64,000 nucleotides of DNA from Plotosus lineatus (taxonomy: Eukaryota > Chordata > Actinopteri > Siluriformes > Plotosidae), in NCBI GenBank assembly GCA_024760905.1, contig CM045733.1:13861001-13925000 (forward strand), in the 5' to 3' direction. The position numbers and the translations under genes were made by a program. The notes beneath the pieces were generated by a model. That model was given only the letters and a program-made list of their open reading frames with translations, made no database searches and was not told the origin of the DNA. Positions 53,342 through 63,622 of the stretch are shown one piece after another. Position 1 is the stretch's first letter, and every line of letters begins with the position of its first letter.

Positions 53342-53847
53342 TTGGATTCGTTCCCGGAAAAGGTACCACAGAGGCCATCATTGCTTTAAGGAACATTCTT
53401 GAGAAAGCTGTTCGGAAACAAGATGAAGAACTATGGCTTCTCTTCATTGACTATAAGAAAGCATTTGACACTGTCTTTCACCCACCGCTTTGCAACATCT
53501 TAAGAGAATTTGGCTTTCCCCAACATCTCATCTGGCTGCTCAGTAAACTCTATGACCGAGCTGAAGGCATAATTTGTACCAAAGATGGTCAAAAGGGATC
53601 ATTTCCATTTGGAAAGGGAGTTCGGCGAGGCTGTTTAGTTTCCACAACATTATTTATTGTGGTAGGAGAGTACATCATGAGAAATGTGGAAGATAGGATT
53701 GATGAGCGAATAGTCTTCAACATTGGTGGAACCCCTCCCTGGAACATTATGTATGCAGGTGACACTACTCTGCTAGCAAAAAGTAAAGAAGAACGAACCT
53801 CTTTATTGGAAGCACTCAGAGAAAAAAGCCTGAAACTTAGACTCTAG
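53340..53847 (+). pseudogene. LINE V reverse transcriptase with mutated catalytic box
   Basis: Starts directly after the CA array: 'FGFVPGKGTTEAIIALRNIL', 'LWLLFIDYKKAFDTVFHP' (motif A with catalytic Asp), 'GKGVRRGCLVSTTLFIV' (motif B, degenerate) and 'NIMYAGDTTLLAKSKEE' (motif C). YADD is YAGD at 53752-53763, so the first catalytic Asp is lost. A stop at 53845-53847 truncates the thumb. Confidence 0.85.
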
Positions 53848-53871
53848 ATTAATGCGAATAAGACTAACGTC

Positions 53872-54500
53872 ATGACTTTGAATGGTTTTGGAGAATTTGT
53901 TCTGGAAGGAGACCACATCAAAGAAGTAGATAGCTTCCAATTTATTGGTTCCCAAGTAAGATTCAATAATGATAGCATTCTTGATATAAGGACCAGCCTA
54001 ATGATGGCAAGAACGATGACAGCAAACCTCTCCAGAATCTGGAAATCCAGTCAAATTGGTACCAGCACCAAGGTACAACTGATGAAGTCCCTAGTTTGGC
54101 CCGTCGCCCTGTATGGCAGTGAGAGCTGGACTCTGAAGCAAGAAGATCAATGGAGTGTCACTGCCTTTGAATTCTGGATGTGGAGGAGAGTGCTTCAAAT
54201 CAGTTTTGAGAGACAGGAAGACAAACGAGTAATTCAGAGAGCAAGTCAAAGTAAAAGCAGAAGAAGAACTTCTCCATCAGTGCCAATTAAGTAAAATAAG
54301 GAAATACCTGCACTGGAAATGGCAACCTGAAAGTGTAATTCTGAGAACCATAGAAGGGAAGACACCCGGAAAAAACTGCTGTGGATGAAGGAAGATATCG
54401 TGGATGGACAACATAAAGGCATGGACAGGACAGGGGCTGGAGTGGCTGCACCAACAGGCTTGGCAAAGGAAGACGCCTACGGTTCAAACATGGACTACAA
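53872..54500 (+). pseudogene. LINE V thumb and C-terminal region
   Basis: 'LEGDHIKEVDSFQFIGSQVR', 'TSLMMARTMTANLSRIWKSS', 'MKSLVWPVALYGSESWTLK' and 'AFEFWMWRRVLQISF' are the post-RT blocks of RTE/BovB-like proteins. The frame fails at 54294; 'WKWQPESVIL'-type and 'WMDNIKAWTGQG' blocks follow in other frames to about 54490. Confidence 0.78.
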
Positions 54501-54604
54501 TATATAGATATATATGACTCCGCCGTCACCGGTCCCAAGCCCTGGTGTGAAAGGAGGAGGGTTGGCTGTGGGTGCAGATACCGCGGCTGTAAAAATTTAC
54601 ACGA

Positions 54605-55400
54605 ATGAAATTGATGGCTGTTAACCCTCAAATTACTCCATGCTGGCTCGGACGTCACCCGGTCAAACAAGGTCCACGTCCCCAACTGGGAAACCAGGGT
54701 TGGGTCAAGAAATATGCTTTTGGAATCAACCAGAACCAGAACCCAAACCATCAACTCCGACACACAAAAATGACCCTCAAAATTGGTACTTGGAATGTAC
54801 GCTCACTGGTCGAAGATGGCAAAATTGACCTGCTGAAGCAGGAAATGAAAACTTATGAGTGTGACATACTAGGACTTGCTGAAACGCACTGGATTGGCAA
54901 AGATGACCTCGAAAGTGGCGTCATCATCTGGTCTGGTGAAGAAAATCGCAACGGAGTTGGTTTCCTTCTTAGTAAATGTGCCAAAGATGCTCTTATTGGT
55001 TATAACCCCATCAGCTCTCGTATTATCACCAGCAGATTCAAGGGCCGGCCAGCGAATATCTCGATAATCCAGGCTTATGCCCCAACATCTGAGAACATGG
55101 AGGAGGAAATGGAACAATTCTATGACCAAATTGAACAAGTCCTGGGCAGTATGCCACGCAAAGATATCCATGTTCTTATGGGTGACTGAAACGCCAAGGT
55201 AGGCAATGACAACACTGGATATGAAGAGATAATGCGTCGCTATGGGTATGGAGCCCGTAACGAGCGAGGTACTAGATTACTCGCATTTGCCACCAAACAC
55301 AACATGTACATTACAAATACTCGTTTCGAACAGAAAAGCTGCATAAAATGGACATGACAATCTCCAGGTGGCCAATACAAAATCATGATCAATCTTATCT
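54605..55400 (+). pseudogene. LINE N endonuclease
   Basis: The likely family start is the Met at 54770 ('MTLKIGTWNVRSLVEDGKI'). Motifs: 'YECDILGLAETHWIGKDD' (catalytic Glu), 'GVGFLLSKCAKDALIGY', 'ISIIQAYAPTSENMEEEME', 'DIHVLMGD' then a TGA where Trp or Phe would precede Asn ('GD*NAKVGNDNTGYEEIM'), and 'RRYGYGARNERGTRLLAFAT'. The stop at 55187-55189 interrupts the catalytic Asp-Phe-Asn box; the frame then continues to about 55370. Confidence 0.85.
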
Positions 55401-55462
55401 TAATTGATTAAAGATGGAAAACAGCAATCTGTAATTGTCAATCCTATCAAGGCACTGACATC

Positions 55463-56005
55463 ATGTCAGATCACAGTTTAGTGAGGAGCAAGAGAACTTT
55501 GCACCGCAAAGTTAAAGTCAAACAGGACATCGGCAGACTCCATGACAACAGCATCCTCAATTCCTTCCAAACCGTGCTTAGGAAAAACATTGAGAAGATG
55601 AATCACGCAAATGACATCAATGAGCACACAAACAATTTATACCAAGCCATAAATGATGCCACCGAAAAATCCATCCCACTAAAGAGATGCGCATGAAAAC
55701 CCTGGATATCAGATAACATCTTGAGACTGGCGGACCGCAAAAGAGAACTTAAAAGCAACATGAAGCAAACCCAAGAGAAACATGCTGAATACAGAAGACA
55801 ATGCAACAAGGTTCAGACAGCTGCTAGAAAGGACAAAGAGGAGTGGTTGAAATCCAGATGCCAAAGTATCAAGAACAGTGCTCAAGTGAATCATTGCCGC
55901 GAAACCTATAAGCTGATCAAAGGTCTTAATTGTAAGTTCCAACCTCACCAATTGACGATCAAAGATGAATCGGGCAGCATACTCCAAAAAAAAGGAAGTC
56001 CTTAA
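55463..56005 (+). pseudogene. LINE N linker
   Basis: 'MSDHSLVRSKRTLHRKVKVK' starts with the endonuclease His-containing block (SDHSLV). It continues through 'NSILNSFQTVLRKNIEKMNH' and, after a stop at 55696, 'RKRELKSNMKQTQEKHAEYR' and 'YKLIKGLNCKFQPHQLTIKD'. Highly charged. Confidence 0.75.
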
Positions 56006-57152
56006 CCGTTGGACAAGTTACTGCAAATCGCTCTACAAAGCTCAAGACACAAACGACAATTCTATTGTCAATATGCTAGATAAAATTGCACCGGTAGTTG
56101 AAGATCATTCCGACGGCATAATGCTTGATAAGGTACAAATAGCAATGAAACAGCTCAAACCCCATAAAAGTCCTGGTACTGACAACATCACTGGAGAAAT
56201 TCTCCAGGCCAGTGGTGATGTCCTTGTCAAAGAAATCCACAAACTTTGGAATGAAATTTGGTCTGCAGAGTACATCCCCGATGAATGGACAAAAGCAATT
56301 ATTGTCACTATTCCAAAGAAAGGCGATCTCACAATGTGTAATAACTACCGGACTCTTTCCCTGATAAATCACATGACGAAGATCCTTCTCAGTATTATTC
56401 TTAAATGCTTGAAAAGCAGAACAGAGCCCTTTCTCGCTGAAGAACAAGCTGGATTCTGGCATGATAGAAGTGCGGTGCAGCAGATACTCATCCTCAGACT
56501 ACTGGCAGAGAGAGTCATTGAGAAAGGCAGAACAGCATTTAACTGTTTCATCGACTTTCAGAAGGAGTTCAACACTATAATTCATGACGTAATTTGGGCA
56601 GTACTTAAATCCTATGGCGTTGATCCCAAACTGATTAGAATGCTCAAAGCTATCTATGAAAGCTCTAAAGCAGCAGTGCGCCTTGATAACAAAATTGGTG
56701 AATGGTTCAATCAAGAACTTGGGTCCAGACAAGGTGACCCACTGTCGCCAACCATATTTATTACCTACTTAGAAAGAATAATGCAGGAGATCCAAGAAAG
56801 TGGGAGTGGCATCTCAATTCATGGTTATAAAATCAACAATCTGCGCTTCGCTGACGACATCAATCTTATTGAGGCCGACATGGATTCCCTCCAGGAAGAT
56901 GTTAACACCATCCACAAGAAAGGCAGCAAAATGGGTTTGAAAATCAACATCAAAAAGACCAAGATGATGGTTTTTGGGAATCAAGATACCCTCAATATAA
57001 ATATCACTGTCAATGGAGAACAAATCGAAAATGTCACTGAGTTCAAATATCTTGGCAGCCTTTTCACTCATGACAACAACTGCAACCGAGAGATAGTGAG
57101 GAGGATTGGTAAAGCTTATGGAGCTTATGGAGAATCATCTATAATCACCTGA
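55965..57152 (+). pseudogene. LINE N reverse transcriptase, long intact frame
   Basis: A 395-codon frame, the longest in the window. Blocks: 'VQIAMKQLKPHKSPGTDNIT' (fingers), 'EYIPDEWTKAIIVTIPKKGD', 'CNNYRTLSLINHMTKILLSI', 'EEQAGFWHDRSAVQQILIL', 'NCFIDFQKEFNTIIHDVIWA' (motif A), 'ELGSRQGDPLSPTIFITYLE' (motif B), 'LRFADDINLIEADMDSLQED' (motif C; FADD at 56847-56858 intact) and 'TEFKYLGSLFTHDNNCNREI'. The frame ends 'GESSIIT' because translation runs into the ribozyme sequence; the true C-terminus is missing. Clade uncertain. Confidence 0.9.
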
Positions 57153-57240
57153 AGAGAGAGGATGGTTTCACCACCCCTCGAAACAGATCTGTAGTGATAA
57201 ATGGAGTTTCAATAGAAAGTCTTTGTCCTGTCCTTTTATT
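57132..57240 (+). repeat. Ribozyme-bearing repeat, copy 2
   Basis: Matches 31974-32077 closely ('aatcacctgaagagagagga' through 'agaaagtctttgtcctgtcc'). Begins directly after the truncated LINE N frame and ends in a T-rich stretch. Confidence 0.9.
57144..57198 (+). ncRNA. Hammerhead ribozyme motif, type I, intact core (copy 2)
   Basis: Stem I AUCAC (57144-57148) with GUGAU (57194-57198), CUGAAGA (57149-57155), stem II hairpin (57156-57179), GAA (57180-57182), stem III ACAGA/UCUGU (57183-57192), A17 at 57193; cleavage predicted after 57193. The motif is base-for-base the same as copy 1 across these elements, although the flanks differ, which suggests constraint or recent spread. Confidence 0.8.
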
Positions 57241-57305
57241 TTTATTGTTATTTGCTCTACCAAAAAGTATTGAGCACTCTCCTACAGAAGGATCTACTCA
57301 GAAAA

Positions 57306-57308
<3 letters not shown>

Positions 57309-57386
<78 letters not shown>
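57309..57386. repeat. (CT)n-(TA)n compound microsatellite
   Basis: CT at 57309-57339, TA at 57340-57386. Confidence 0.97.
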
Positions 57387-57390
<4 letters not shown>

Positions 57391-57814
57391 TTTTATAGAT
57401 ATATAAAATCTACAGTATGCAAATACATTTAACCTAGAATAGGGAAATACTGATGTCATGCTGTATTCTTCAATTGGATACAATTGTCCAAGTTAGCATT
57501 TCACTTGAACCTTGCACCAGATAAATGTACAGAATATGAGTAATAATACATAATTCTGATAGGATAAGAATTCACCATGACACTGCAACTCACAGCTCTT
57601 GTTTCTTCATACATGCTGGAACAGAGAATTCCACTGCATCATTTATTATATCATTTCTGTCTGCTTGACAACATGCTTTTTCCAATCCATGTATTATTCG
57701 TCTTAGATAACATAGAGTGTCTGCTGTACACGTTCCTGTGTATGATCTGTTACTTTAAAAACAAGAAGGCGATCATGCTTGAGTAGAGATGGAAAAGTGA
57801 TTGGCGTGAATAAC
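57387..57814. other. No recognised gene
   Basis: AT-rich, unclassified; a 69-codon frame at 57577 has hydrophobic stretches but no known motif. Confidence 0.4.
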
Positions 57815-58330
57815 AATTTGCCATTGTTGCTTGTCATTCTCAAAAGTTCTTAAATTTCTCTTGTGACATTCACAGCATTACATTTTGAATATCCCTTTCA
57901 TGAACTCATCGCAAAAACATTCACATGTTTGAAATTTCAGTCAATGTCACAAATCAACACTTTGACTCAAAGTAGTTCCACATTCTTCTTAAACGGTTCG
58001 AACGGCGTGAGAAGGACACAACATTCTTATTTTGCTCGCAAATTATTTGTTCATCGTTCCCAAGGAGTATTGACAAGTTTGAGAAAAGTTTGATATTTGC
58101 TACCATCCGCCATCTTCCATGTATTTTGTGATAATTCGTATTTTATTCGCGTTTTGTTCACTCTGATAACGGCCAAATAAAAAGTGAATGTTCGGAGAAC
58201 AAATAGCAAACAAAACGCAACTGATTTACCAAAGGAAATTTCATTTGATTTCACCAAACATCTCCAAACATATCACAAATTATTCACATATCGGCCGCAA
58301 ATTGCTTCACGACGTCCGCACAATATACAT
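57815..58330 (+). repeat. Unclassified dispersed repeat, copy 1
   Basis: Shares with 61586-62520, in order: 'gttcttaaatttctcttgtg', 'cattcacagcattacatttt', 'aactcatcgcaaa', 'catgtttgaaatttc', 'tttgctcgcaaattat' and 'agcaaacaaaacgcaac'. About 500 bases with no coding frame, terminal repeats or tRNA-like head that I can see. Confidence 0.6.
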
Positions 58331-58354
58331 ATTTAAGCCATAATATATCCGTTT

Positions 58355-58622
58355 CCATACAGCCACCTCACAGCAATAAGGTCCTGGGTTCAAGCTCCAG
58401 GCTTGAGCCTTTTGATGTGGAGTTTGCATGTTTTCCCTGCGCTTGTGTGGGCTTCCGCGAAACCGGGAGTTTCAAGTTGCCCTTAGGTGTACGTGTGAAT
58501 GGTTGTGTGCATTGCCCTGCAATAGTGTACCAAGTTGTATAGGGTGTATTCCGCCTTCACCCAGTGTTGGTTAAGGTAAGCTCCAGGTTGGGCAAAAGTG
58601 TAAGAGTGAGTGAGATCAACAG
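58355..58622 (+). repeat. SINE C copy
   Basis: 'cacctcacagcaataaggtc', 'gtggagtttgcatgttttcc' and 'gtattccgccttcacccagt'. Ends 'gtgtaagagtgagtgagatc'. Confidence 0.75.
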
Positions 58623-58731
58623 AATATTTAGCAGAAAATGAAATGAAAGATGTAAACCTACAATTGCTTCCTATCTATGCTTTATATACAGGACAGTCCA
58701 TTCATTCATTCATTATTTTTTTTTTCATTTT

Positions 58732-59040
58732 CATGGCGCGGTGGTGCGATTGTTATCCCCTCCCACAGTCCAAAGACATGCACAATAGGCTGATTGGATG
58801 TTCCAAATCACCTTTCGGTCTGTGTGAGTGTGACTGGCTATATGTGTGATGGACCTGCAATAGTTTGGCAAGCTGTTCAGGGTGTAGGAACTTCAGTGTT
58901 CAGAGAGAAGTTGGGGGCTTGGTGACTTTAGGATCCTCCCCCTACCACCACACATCTTTCCTGCCACTCTGGGGATCGAATCAGAGATCTGTCAGTCCCA
59001 AACACTCTACTGCTGCTGCCATTTTATTTCGTTCTAACAA
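58732..59040. repeat. SINE C fragment (plus) joined to SINE E-like fragment (minus)
   Basis: 58732-58888 is SINE C ('tggcgcggtggtgcgattgt', 'ccaaagacatgcacaatagg', 'caagctgttcagggtgtagg'). From 58889 'agagagaagttgggggcttg' to 'ctactgctgctgccatttta' matches the minus-strand layout of SINE E at 45220-45400. Confidence 0.6.
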
Positions 59041-59764
59041 TGCACTTATTTATAATTAGCTGATGGCGTGGAGATCCAGGGGTGAGTGATGCTGCCTCCT
59101 TGCTCATGGAGTTCCTGCTTGGATTCTGGGGTTTGTGTGGTATGCCTGGAACCTTGCAAGTCTCTTTAAGAGCTCCAGAACCATTCATGTAGGTGCACTG
59201 TCTATGATAAGTCAGGTATTGAATAACACATGAGCAGTGTAAGATTGTAGTTGTCCTTTGATAAATAATGAAATAAAACTAGCTCTTGATGGTGAAGTCA
59301 GACTTGTGGTCTGTTAATGAACCAACATGTAAGTGCTGTGTCTTCTATGAACCGGGCAGAACAGGAGAGAATGTGGTCTGTAATCATTTAAAACATGTTT
59401 TATGTCTGAAGTATTTAAGAAAAATGTTCTATTAAGGCTCCTGCTCCGAGCATTGGGCTTCACCATGGTAGTTCATTTTGGTTAATTAGCTCACACCCTG
59501 AAGCTGAAGTCTCCTTTCACCCCGGGAACAAGTGCAGAACAGCAGAATTCCACTACACCAGTTTTCCCTTCCTCTACCCCAGCCTGCGATCACAGTGCAC
59601 AAAACAGGATGTGGACTGTTTGGCATTTCCAGTGGAATTCATTCAAAGAGATTTGAGTTGTTTTGTACCAGAGCAGCTTGATATAAATGCGGATGTAGAT
59701 TCTGATCCCAAGCTGGAGGTGAAAGTGATACAGAAAAATGCTGAAGTACCTCATGAGGCTATAA
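59041..59764. other. No recognised gene
   Basis: Unclassified; open frames are short and without motifs. Confidence 0.4.
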
Positions 59765-59969
59765 GATTCCACAGTGCTTAGCACATCCATCACAAAGCAA
59801 GGAATTCTGGGATTGAGTCTCAGCTTCCGACGGTCCTGTGTGGAATTTGAACGTTCATCTCATGCTTGCATGGGCTTCCTCTGGGTGCTCTGGTGTCCTG
59901 CCACACTCCAAAGACATGCAGACCAGGCTAATTGGTCTAAATTGCCACAAAGTATATGTCTGAGGGATG

Positions 59970-60064
<95 letters not shown>

Positions 60065-60225
60065 CATGTGAGAGGAAGAAAGATAAGAGAGAGAGACAGA
60101 CAGACAGACAGAGACACAGAGAGAGGGGGGGTGCATGGGGAGGGGGGGGGGTATGATTGCTTGGCGAACTGTTCCCTATTGCCTTGATGCAGTGTTGGTT
60201 AGGATAGTCTCTGGTTTCCCCATGT
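59765..60225 (+). repeat. SINE C copy with large TG array
   Basis: Head 'agtgcttagcacatccatca', middle 'ttgcatgggcttcctc'-like and 'aaagacatgcagaccaggct', then TG at 59969-60064 in the place of the natural short GT segment, and a tail fragment 'ccctattgccttgatgcagt'. Confidence 0.75.
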
Positions 60226-60557
60226 CCCTGGTCAGATTAAGCCTTTTGTTAAATCTGTTTGATTGTGGTGATCTGATTGTAAGTCCATAATACGTAAAGA
60301 TGGTATTGTATAGTGCATGAGTATGAGTGCGGAATATGAGTGTGTGTGTGTGTGTGGGGGGTCCTCATTGGTTATTGTATAAGTTGTGTTCTATTTAAAC
60401 GTTTTTGCCAAAGCATGTATTTTTTTTTTTCCATCGGTTTTGTTCATTTCTTATTTTCTTCCAAACAAATACCATAAATATCTATTTACCTATTTATCAA
60501 TATTAATTATCTATTTTCAATTTTAACAACCTCCTTGTAATAATTATCACTTTAAGT

Positions 60558-60850
60558 CTCTCATCTCTCATCTCATCTTCTTCCGCTTAGTCCGGGGTCG
60601 TGTCGCGGGGGCAGCAACCTTAGCAAAGAGGTCCAGACATCCCTCTCCCGAGCCACTTCCTCCAACTCTCCCGGGGGGACACCGAGGCGGTCCCAGACAA
60701 GCCGAGAGACATAGTCCCTCCAGCGTGTTCTAGGTCGACCCCGGGGTCTCTTCCCGGTTGGACATGCCCGAAACACCACACCAGGGAGGCGTCCGGGGGG
60801 CATTCTAACCAGATGCCCGAGCCACCTCAACTGGCCCCTCTCAATGCGGA
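60558..60850 (-). pseudogene. LINE K 3' end, 5'-truncated insertion with 12-bp target-site duplication
   Basis: On minus: 'MRWLGHLVRMPPGRLPGVVF', 'RACPTGKRPRGRPRTRWRDY', 'VSRLVWDRLGVPPGELEEVA' and 'LLRLLPPRHDPGLSGRR', an intact C-terminal frame of 85 codons (60830-60573). The 3' end is a GATGAG-rich tail. Flanks 'atcactttaagt' at 60546-60557 and 60851-60862 are identical. It is the youngest-looking K copy and gives the family C-terminus that the other fragments lack. Confidence 0.92.
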
Positions 60851-60899
60851 ATCACTTTAAGTACCAATATTTAATTATCAAAACCTCAGAGTAGTTCAC

Positions 60900-61080
60900 A
60901 TGAGCTGCATTTGGCAGACGTTCTTATCCAGAGCGACTTACTATTACATTTTTTTTATACAACTGAGCAATTGAGGGTTAAGGGCCTTGCTCAAGAGCCC
61001 AACAGTGGCGATAGTGGGGATTGAACCTCTGACCTTTGGATCAGTAACCCATTGCCTTATCCAATACTCCACCACCTACA
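60900..61080 (-). repeat. SINE F, minus strand
   Basis: 'gcatttggcagacgttctta', 'tccagagcgacttactatta', 'gggccttgctcaagagccca', head near 61050-61078. Confidence 0.8.
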
Positions 61081-61244
61081 AGTTACAGCCGTTTAAATTA
61101 TTTGTGCACGTTACATGACATTTTTTTTTTTATTGAAATGTTTTTTCTTTCGTAAATTGTTACATAAAAGTAAATTGGGTGATTTTTATTCTATGTGTAA
61201 AATCTGGTTTCAGGCACATATGAGATTTTGAGAGAACATCTCCA

Positions 61245-61349
61245 ATATGCTGTATTGCTTAATCCTATTGAGGTCAGCCGACACTGGACGAAGAGATGAA
61301 AGGCGAGCTACACAGTGAACAACTTGCCAGACCAGACTATTGCAGGGCC

Positions 61350-61400
<51 letters not shown>

Positions 61401-61440
61401 CTCGGGGCAATTGGAAATAGTGGATTAGTGTTGGATTTCG
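61245..61440 (-). repeat. SINE C fragment with CA array
   Basis: 'gaggtcagccgacactggac' (tail), CA array 61350-61398, then 'cggggcaattggaaatagtg'. Confidence 0.6.
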
Positions 61441-61585
61441 GAAGGAAACTGGAGTTCCTTGCTTTTACTGCTTTTGCTGCAGACTGAAGTGAGAACTTGC
61501 TTATGAAAAGACTCCATGGGTTCAGATTGACAGGGTTCAGTCCGCCAGATGTGCGGTAGAAAGGTGACCGACAAATATGGTAATT

Positions 61586-61840
61586 CATGGCTGTCTCTTT
61601 TCATGCCCAAAATGTTCTTAAATGTGTCCCGTGATATTCACACCATCGCATTTTGGTCGCCTGGTTTGTGGTTTGTAAACTTATCGCAAATAAAATTAGT
61701 TCAAATACATTTGAAATTTCCGCAAATGTTGCAAAACGAGGCTCTGACGTGGAGTCGTCTTCTCAAACAGCCGCACATGTCACAAGAACATCACAAAGTT
61801 GACATTTTTCTCACAAATTACATGGTTTTGGTTTGCAAAG
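61586..61840 (+). repeat. Unclassified dispersed repeat, copy 2, left part
   Basis: Colinear with 57815-58050 ('gttcttaaatgtgtcccgtg', 'aacttatcgcaaa', 'catttgaaatttc'). Interrupted at 61841 by SINE debris. Confidence 0.6.
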
Positions 61841-62098
61841 CCCCCAGTGCAGCTAACTGGGTTATCGAAGGTCGGTCATGTCTCTCACTGTCTATGGTGT
61901 GAGGTTCATGTTAAAGAACCGTTGCTGACTTTCGTAAAGAGAAGCTGCATAGCCATCAGCATGTTTCTGCCCCGTGATGGCCTGGCGAGCTGTCCAGGGT
62001 GTACTCTGCCCTCACCCGGAGTCGGCTTGGATGAGCGCCAGCCTCCCTGCGACCCTAATTCCGAGTAAGCGGTTACAGAAAACGAATGAATCAATACA
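61841..62098 (+). repeat. SINE A, head missing
   Basis: Starts in the body at 'ccccagtgcagctaactggg' and keeps the whole A tail ('gcctggcgagctgtccaggg' to 'cagaaaacgaatgaatcaat'). Confidence 0.85.
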
Positions 62099-62119
62099 AT
62101 CGAACAATCGGGAGTTGAC

Positions 62120-62312
62120 TTAAACTTTGCTCAAGAGCCCAACAGTGGCGCCAGTGGGGACTGAACCGATGACCTCCAGATCAGTAGACCCATCTCCATA
62201 ACCACTACACCGTCACTGCCACAGAAGAAAACTCATCACAGCCATGGGTGGACTTGAACCATCAGCCGTTCTGTTAACAGCTGAGCACGCTATGCAGTTG
62301 CGCCATCATTTA
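62120..62312 (-). repeat. SINE F fragment plus a second tRNA-like head, minus
   Basis: 62120-62222: 'gctcaagagcccaacagtgg' to 'accactacaccgtcactgcc'. 62223-62312: 'gtggacttgaaccatcagcc' and 'tatgcagttgcgccatcat' resemble the reverse of a tRNA-like head with B box. Confidence 0.55.
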
Positions 62313-62520
62313 TGTTATATGTATTTTGTTTGCGTGAATAAAAAGCAATTGGTTTTAGAGCGAAAAGCAAACAAAATGCAACGGATTTGATTCTTTTCAG
62401 CAAAAAACTTCTGCAAATAATTTTCTAATTACTAGCAAATTACTTGAAAATCAGTTACAAATTATTGACCGACTTTCTCGTGACTTCTTGTTCATTATAC
62501 ATCAAAAAATTGACTTGCAT
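62313..62520 (+). repeat. Unclassified dispersed repeat, copy 2, right part
   Basis: 'aaagcaaacaaaatgcaacg', 'tagcaaattacttgaaaatc' and 'cgtgacttcttg' parallel 58195-58320. Confidence 0.55.
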
Positions 62521-63134
62521 GTGGAGTCACTAAAGCGAATTTTACTATTCGCAAATTTTTTTTGAAAAAATCAATCTGCGTTGGTTGCGTTGGACGCTTC
62601 TACTATGACAACCTCATCCTGTTTCACAATGATCATGAGTATGCCACCTGTATCCAGCATATAGTATTGACGGCATGTTGTTCATTCCACATATTCACAC
62701 ATCCAGGAAAATAGAAAAATCCGTGTTAAAGATATGCGCTCTCTGCACACACACACAAAATGTCTATTCAAATCTCTCATTATTTCTGACTAGCCAACTG
62801 GGTACAGTTCTAAGTCAGAGTGAGCTTGTATCCACCATGACCTTACCACCGTAGTATTTATCAGTGTTGCATTATATTCCCCAAAGTGCTCGACGCAACA
62901 TCATTCTACCTGATTAAAATCCATATCAGTGCCTGCCTTCAGGGGTTCTTCTTACTCTTTCATGTCAGCTGGAATTAAAGTTAGAAAATTAGCATTGAAT
63001 TCCCATGCAGAAGGCCAATAGGTTTACAATTGGTGTCCCATCAAATTTCAACAGGATTTATATAATCATTATCTCAGTCTCACTGTCCAAATGAACTTTT
63101 GCCAGTTATTCCATAGTCGGATATTTAATGGGCC
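62521..63134. other. No recognised gene
   Basis: Unclassified sequence without supported features. Confidence 0.4.
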
Positions 63135-63222
63135 CCCCGCCCAGAGTCGGCTGAGGTGGGCACCAGCTTACCCGCAACCCTAATTAGGAAGAAGAAGTTG
63201 ATAAAATGAATAGATGAATACT
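63135..63222 (+). repeat. A/C-type SINE tail fragment
   Basis: 'ccgcccagagtcggctgagg' to 'ataaaatgaatagatgaa'. Confidence 0.7.
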
Positions 63223-63555
63223 TCACAGGTTAGTTTTTAATAGAAAAATTACAGTATACATACAGTACAAGCCAATACATTTACTATATTTAAAGTATTG
63301 TGGAACTGATAATACAAATTCAACACCTCACTGATGGTAAAGACTTCAATGGAGTCATATGAGCTTTTTGTAAATTTATGATGATGACATGCAAGCTTTA
63401 TTTAATCCAGCCTAAAGTAAATAAATAAACCTAGACACAAGTTAAAATGTCAGACAATAACTAATAAATCGTAAATAATAAATAAGTTATTATGTATAAT
63501 ATTCTTGTCTTATTGGTTTAACCCTTTAAGGCCCAAATTACTTTTTTGAAGTTAA

Positions 63556-63556
<1 letters not shown>
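63223..63556. other. No recognised gene
   Basis: AT-rich, unclassified. Confidence 0.4.

Positions 63557-63621
<65 letters not shown>
63557..63621. repeat. (AAT)n microsatellite
   Basis: 21 units; another AAT run begins at 63983 after the SINE, so the SINE sits within or duplicates this array. Confidence 0.97.

Positions 63622-63622
<1 letters not shown>

Larger units (their letters stand above)
51262..54508 (+). mobile_element. LINE V (RTE/BovB-like), degraded full-length copy
   Basis: Leader (51262-51529) with 'ctctggcaaaaggacacgtc', endonuclease (51530-52390), linker (52440-53040), RT (53340-53850) and C-terminus (53870-54500). An A run (52873-52903) and a 90-base CA array (53250-53339) lie inside the coding region, and the CA array replaces the start of the RT fingers. 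Many frameshifts and stops. No target-site duplication was found. Confidence 0.85.
54517..57131 (+). mobile_element. LINE N, non-LTR retrotransposon truncated at the 3' end
   Basis: Leader (54517-54768: 'ggtcccaagccctggtgtga', 'tcacccggtcaaacaaggtc'), endonuclease (54769-55400), linker (55460-56000) and RT (55965-57130). The coding region stops in the thumb; 3' to it begins the ribozyme-bearing sequence (57132). The element abuts LINE V with only a few bases between. It has fewer lesions than V. Confidence 0.85.
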
